Part shown: in pieces, positions 61,908 through 64,000 of the stretch
Numbering within the stretch: position 1 is the first letter of the stretch
Layout: each line of letters starts with the position of its first letter
Source of the DNA: P36-A1 sp049478495
GTDB lineage: Bacteria > Bacillota_I > Bacilli_A > JAJDGJ01
Assembly: GCF_049478495.1 (NCBI RefSeq)
Contig: NZ_CP168083.1
Span: forward strand, 1,736,001-1,800,000
Length of the DNA: 64,000 bases
Reading direction: 5' to 3'
Made by a program: the position numbers and the translations under genes
The notes under the pieces: model-generated
The model's input: only the letters and a program-made list of their open reading frames with translations
Databases searched by the model: none
Told to the model about the DNA's origin: nothing

Positions 61908-61913
61908 TAGATA

Positions 61914-61950
61914 AAAAAAAGTAATTACAAATTGTAATTACTTTTTTTAT
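61914..61950. terminator. bidirectional terminator
   Basis: AAAAAGTAATTACAA pairs with TTGTAATTACTTTTT, T-run on both strands, between the GNAT gene and pepD. Confidence 0.9.
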
Positions 61951-61971
61951 CTTGTATTATTCTACTTGTTT

Positions 61972-63438
61972 TTAGTACTCTGCAATATCTTGTAATACTG
62001 CTTTAAGTAAACGGTAGTTATTGTCTGCTGAAGCAATGTTCATGTGTTCTTGAGCAGTGTGTGCACCATTAATAGTTGGGCCAAAGCTGATGAATTCTAC
62101 ATCGGCAGCCATTTTTTCTTTAAATAGTCCACATTCAAGTCCAGCATGAATTGCACTTACTACTGGTTCTTTATCAAAAAGTCCTTCATATTTTTTTACA
62201 AATAGATCTTTGATTTTTGAATTTGGATTGAATGGCCAAGCTGGGTAGAATGATCCTGAAACAACTTCAGCTCCTACTACTTTACCAATAACATTAAATT
62301 CTTCTACTAATGCTTGTTTTTGAGAAACAACTGATGATCTACATGCTGATCCAATTGTTACAATGTTTTCTTTAGTTTCTAAAACTCCTGGGTTAGTTGA
62401 AGTTTGAACTAAGTTTTCAATATATTTAGAATAAGTTTGAGGTCCATTTGGAGTTAATACTAGGGCGTATACTACTCTTAATGAATCTTCTCTAGTCATA
62501 GCTTTGAAGCTACCTTTTGCAGTATTTAAGAATACTACATGAACATCACTATCTTGTGGTGTATATTCTTCTTTTAATTCTTCATTTAATTTAGTACAAA
62601 TTTTTGTGATTTTTTCTAAATCTTCATTTGCAATAACTATTTTAGCTAAAGTATCTCTTGTAATGGCGTTTACTTTTGATCCACCGTTAGCTTCAATAAT
62701 TTGGAATGCAATTTTAGCTTCTGCAAGTAAGTTTAAGAATCTTCCCATAACTTTATTTGAGTTAGCTCTATCTTTGTGAATTTCAAGTCCAGAGTGACCA
62801 CCAAGTCCACCTGTTACTTCAACTTCAACACATAGTCCTTCAACATCTTCGTATACAACTGGGATATTAATATTTGTATTATTACCACCAGCACATGACA
62901 TGTAGAATACACCTTCTTCTTCACAGTCAATATTAATGAAAATTTTACTTTTTAATGATGAAACATCAATGTGGTGTGCACCAGTCATTCCTGTTTCTTC
63001 ATCAGTTGTAATAATTACTTCTAATGGAGGTAAATCTGATTTTAAATCATCTAATAATGCCATTGAGTAAGCCACACCGATTCCATCATCTGCACCTAAA
63101 GTAGTATCATTAGCATAGATGTCATCACCTTTAATTATCATTTCAATTGGATCTTTCATGAAATCATGTTTAGAGTTTTTCCCTGCTTCTCCAACCATGT
63201 CAATGTGACCTTGTAATATAACTGGTTGTGCAGTAGCAAGTTTACCTTGTCCTGCTTTTTTAATAATAATATTATTTTCTTCATCTTGAATTACTTCTAA
63301 ATTACGATCTTCAGCCCATTTTTTTAAATGATCACTTATTGCTTTTTCATTTTTAGAAGTTCTTGGAATTTGGTTTATTTCTTTAAAAAACTCAAATACT
63401 TTTTCTGATTCTAGACCTTTAAATTTGCTCATATCCAT
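61972..63438 (-). CDS. pepD: aminoacyl-histidine dipeptidase (M20C, PepD-like)
   Basis: 488 aa. Metal site: VILQGHIDMVGE, NDTTLGADDGIGVAY, IITTDEETGMTGAHH, INIDCEEEGVFYMS and the late GLECGLF/HIS-containing NGAHTAQEHMNI. Unlike the M20 homologue at 29.8 kb all ligands are intact. It hydrolyses carnosine-type and other Xaa-His dipeptides and other short peptides in the cytosol. RBS GAGGAAAAG. Upstream 220 bp are AT-rich without another gene. Confidence 0.95.
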   Translation of the reverse strand: MDMSKFKGLESEKVFEFFKEINQIPRTSKNEKAISDHLKKWAEDRNLEVIQDEENNIIIKKAGQGKLATAQPVILQGHIDMVGEAGKNSKHDFMKDPIEMIIKGDDIYANDTTLGADDGIGVAYSMALLDDLKSDLPPLEVIITTDEETGMTGAHHIDVSSLKSKIFINIDCEEEGVFYMSCAGGNNTNINIPVVYEDVEGLCVEVEVTGGLGGHSGLEIHKDRANSNKVMGRFLNLLAEAKIAFQIIEANGGSKVNAITRDTLAKIVIANEDLEKITKICTKLNEELKEEYTPQDSDVHVVFLNTAKGSFKAMTREDSLRVVYALVLTPNGPQTYSKYIENLVQTSTNPGVLETKENIVTIGSACRSSVVSQKQALVEEFNVIGKVVGAEVVSGSFYPAWPFNPNSKIKDLFVKKYEGLFDKEPVVSAIHAGLECGLFKEKMAADVEFISFGPTINGAHTAQEHMNIASADNNYRLLKAVLQDIAEY

Positions 63439-63662
63439 ATTCTTTTCCTCATTTCATTTTTTTTGCAATTATATCTATCTAACTTATTGCTCTACCTTAA
63501 TATAACCACATTAATATACGCAATTCAAATAATAAAGCCTGTAATTTGTAGATGTACAAATAAGTATCACGACTTTATCATGAAGTATAGCATATGTATA
63601 TGAATTATCTATTTACCTGATTAAGTTTAAGTATAGAAAATGTTATAAATTATTTAAATTTC

Positions 63663-64000
63663 TTATTTATTTATAACTAGATTGTTATTTTTAATGATTT
63701 TTCGCTCTCTGTTTTTTAAAATTCCATGATATGCTATTAATAATATGATAAACCAGATAGGAGTACATAATAATGGTAGTCTTGTTGCATCATTTACTCC
63801 TAATACTACTATTATAAATGCTAAGAATCCAAAGATCACATAACTTGATATTGGGAATAATGGCATTTTAAATTTTGATGTTTTTGCCAGTTCTGGTCTT
63901 GTTTTACGATAGCGATAATGTGATAGAGTAATGCTTCCCCAAATGAAGACAAAGCATGTTGTTGTAACTCCTGATATAAGTACAAATGCTTGTGAAGCGT
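63663..64000 (-). CDS. amino-acid permease (APC superfamily), C-terminal part
   Basis: The reading frame is open through the right edge, so only about 112 C-terminal residues are visible. FVLISGVTTTCFVFIWGSIT then LSHYRYRKTRPELAKTSKF is the loop between late helices in the AAT family (proline, aromatic or D-serine/alanine/glycine permeases), followed by two hydrophobic helices (SYVIFGFLAFIIVVLGV and PIWFIILLIAYHGIL). Substrate cannot be assigned from this part. Confidence 0.85.
   Translation of the reverse strand, partial: ASQAFVLISGVTTTCFVFIWGSITLSHYRYRKTRPELAKTSKFKMPLFPISSYVIFGFLAFIIVVLGVNDATRLPLLCTPIWFIILLIAYHGILKNRERKIIKNNNLVINK

Overview
The window is very AT-rich (roughly 70-75% A+T by eye), uses the standard code, and looks like an anaerobic or facultative member of the Bacillota close to Bacilli/Erysipelotrichia. 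Evidence for this: a short bacterial SRP RNA beside tadA-dnaX-ybaB-recR, an rpoE (delta subunit)-argS-ywiB-ywfO block, Gram-positive surface features (sortase-anchored protein, teichoic-acid-type transferase, L,D-transpeptidase) and consensus sigma-A promoters. No rRNA, tRNA or CRISPR array was seen. The exact genus cannot be told from the sequence.

Layout. (1) 1-5.7 kb, minus: a cobalamin-riboswitch-controlled anaerobic corrin operon cbiD-cbiL-cbiF-cbiG-cbiH-cbiJ followed by a BtuF-like lipoprotein cut by the window edge. (2) 5.9-8.5 kb, minus: a MerR-controlled unit with an aldo/keto reductase interrupted by an in-frame stop, a DHA2 efflux pump and the MerR gene, behind a textbook 19-bp-spacer MerR promoter. 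(3) 8.8-13.0 kb, plus: a hem operon with a triple fusion hemC-cobA-hemD, hemB, a precorrin-2 dehydrogenase and a PduO-type adenosyltransferase. (4) 13.1-18.6 kb: accessory region with decayed genes (alcohol dehydrogenase, cupin, frameshifted MerR, second MerR-type promoter) and a lactococcin-972-type permease/ATPase pair. (5) 18.7-21.2 kb, minus: hemA-hemL. Together (1), (3) and (5) supply Glu-tRNA to uroporphyrinogen III to precorrin-2 to corrin ring. No haem-specific gene is seen, so the product is probably cobalamin rather than haem.

(6) 21.4-28.6 kb, mostly minus: radical SAM protein, aminotransferase, recR-ybaB-dnaX-tadA with SRP RNA, MFS transporter. (7) 28.6-31.0 kb, plus: CDP-glycerol glycerophosphotransferase family protein coupled to an M20 amidohydrolase homologue that has lost its metal ligands. 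(8) 31.3-35.1 kb: MarR/NifX-like divergent pair, an unrecognised secreted protein plus a 56-aa membrane peptide, a deleted ISL3-type transposase and a 60-bp perfect hairpin. (9) 35.1-41.7 kb: conserved housekeeping (L,D-transpeptidase, rpoE, argS, ywiB, ywfO, murA) and a HutD-like protein. (10) 41.7-49.6 kb: about 1 kb without a confident gene, a 1152-aa LPQTG surface protein with InlB/MucBP-type repeats, a complete IS3-family element, a RhuM-like small protein and an RlmA-like methyltransferase. (11) 49.7-64 kb: htpG, a Mn-type (yybP-ykoY) riboswitch ahead of a P-type Ca/Mn ATPase, ltrA, an M24 peptidase, an Opu osmoprotectant transporter, a two-domain FMN-binding lipoprotein, a GNAT acetyltransferase, pepD and the end of an amino-acid permease gene.

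I found no clear case of a wholly new system. The best leads are the dead M20 homologue tied to a TagF-like enzyme, the unknown secreted protein/peptide pair whose signal peptide lies out of frame across an A8 tract, the orphan bacteriocin-type exporter, and the 28-bp-arm perfect hairpin. Many starts were moved from the longest open frame to the codon with a proper ribosome binding site; each entry says where.
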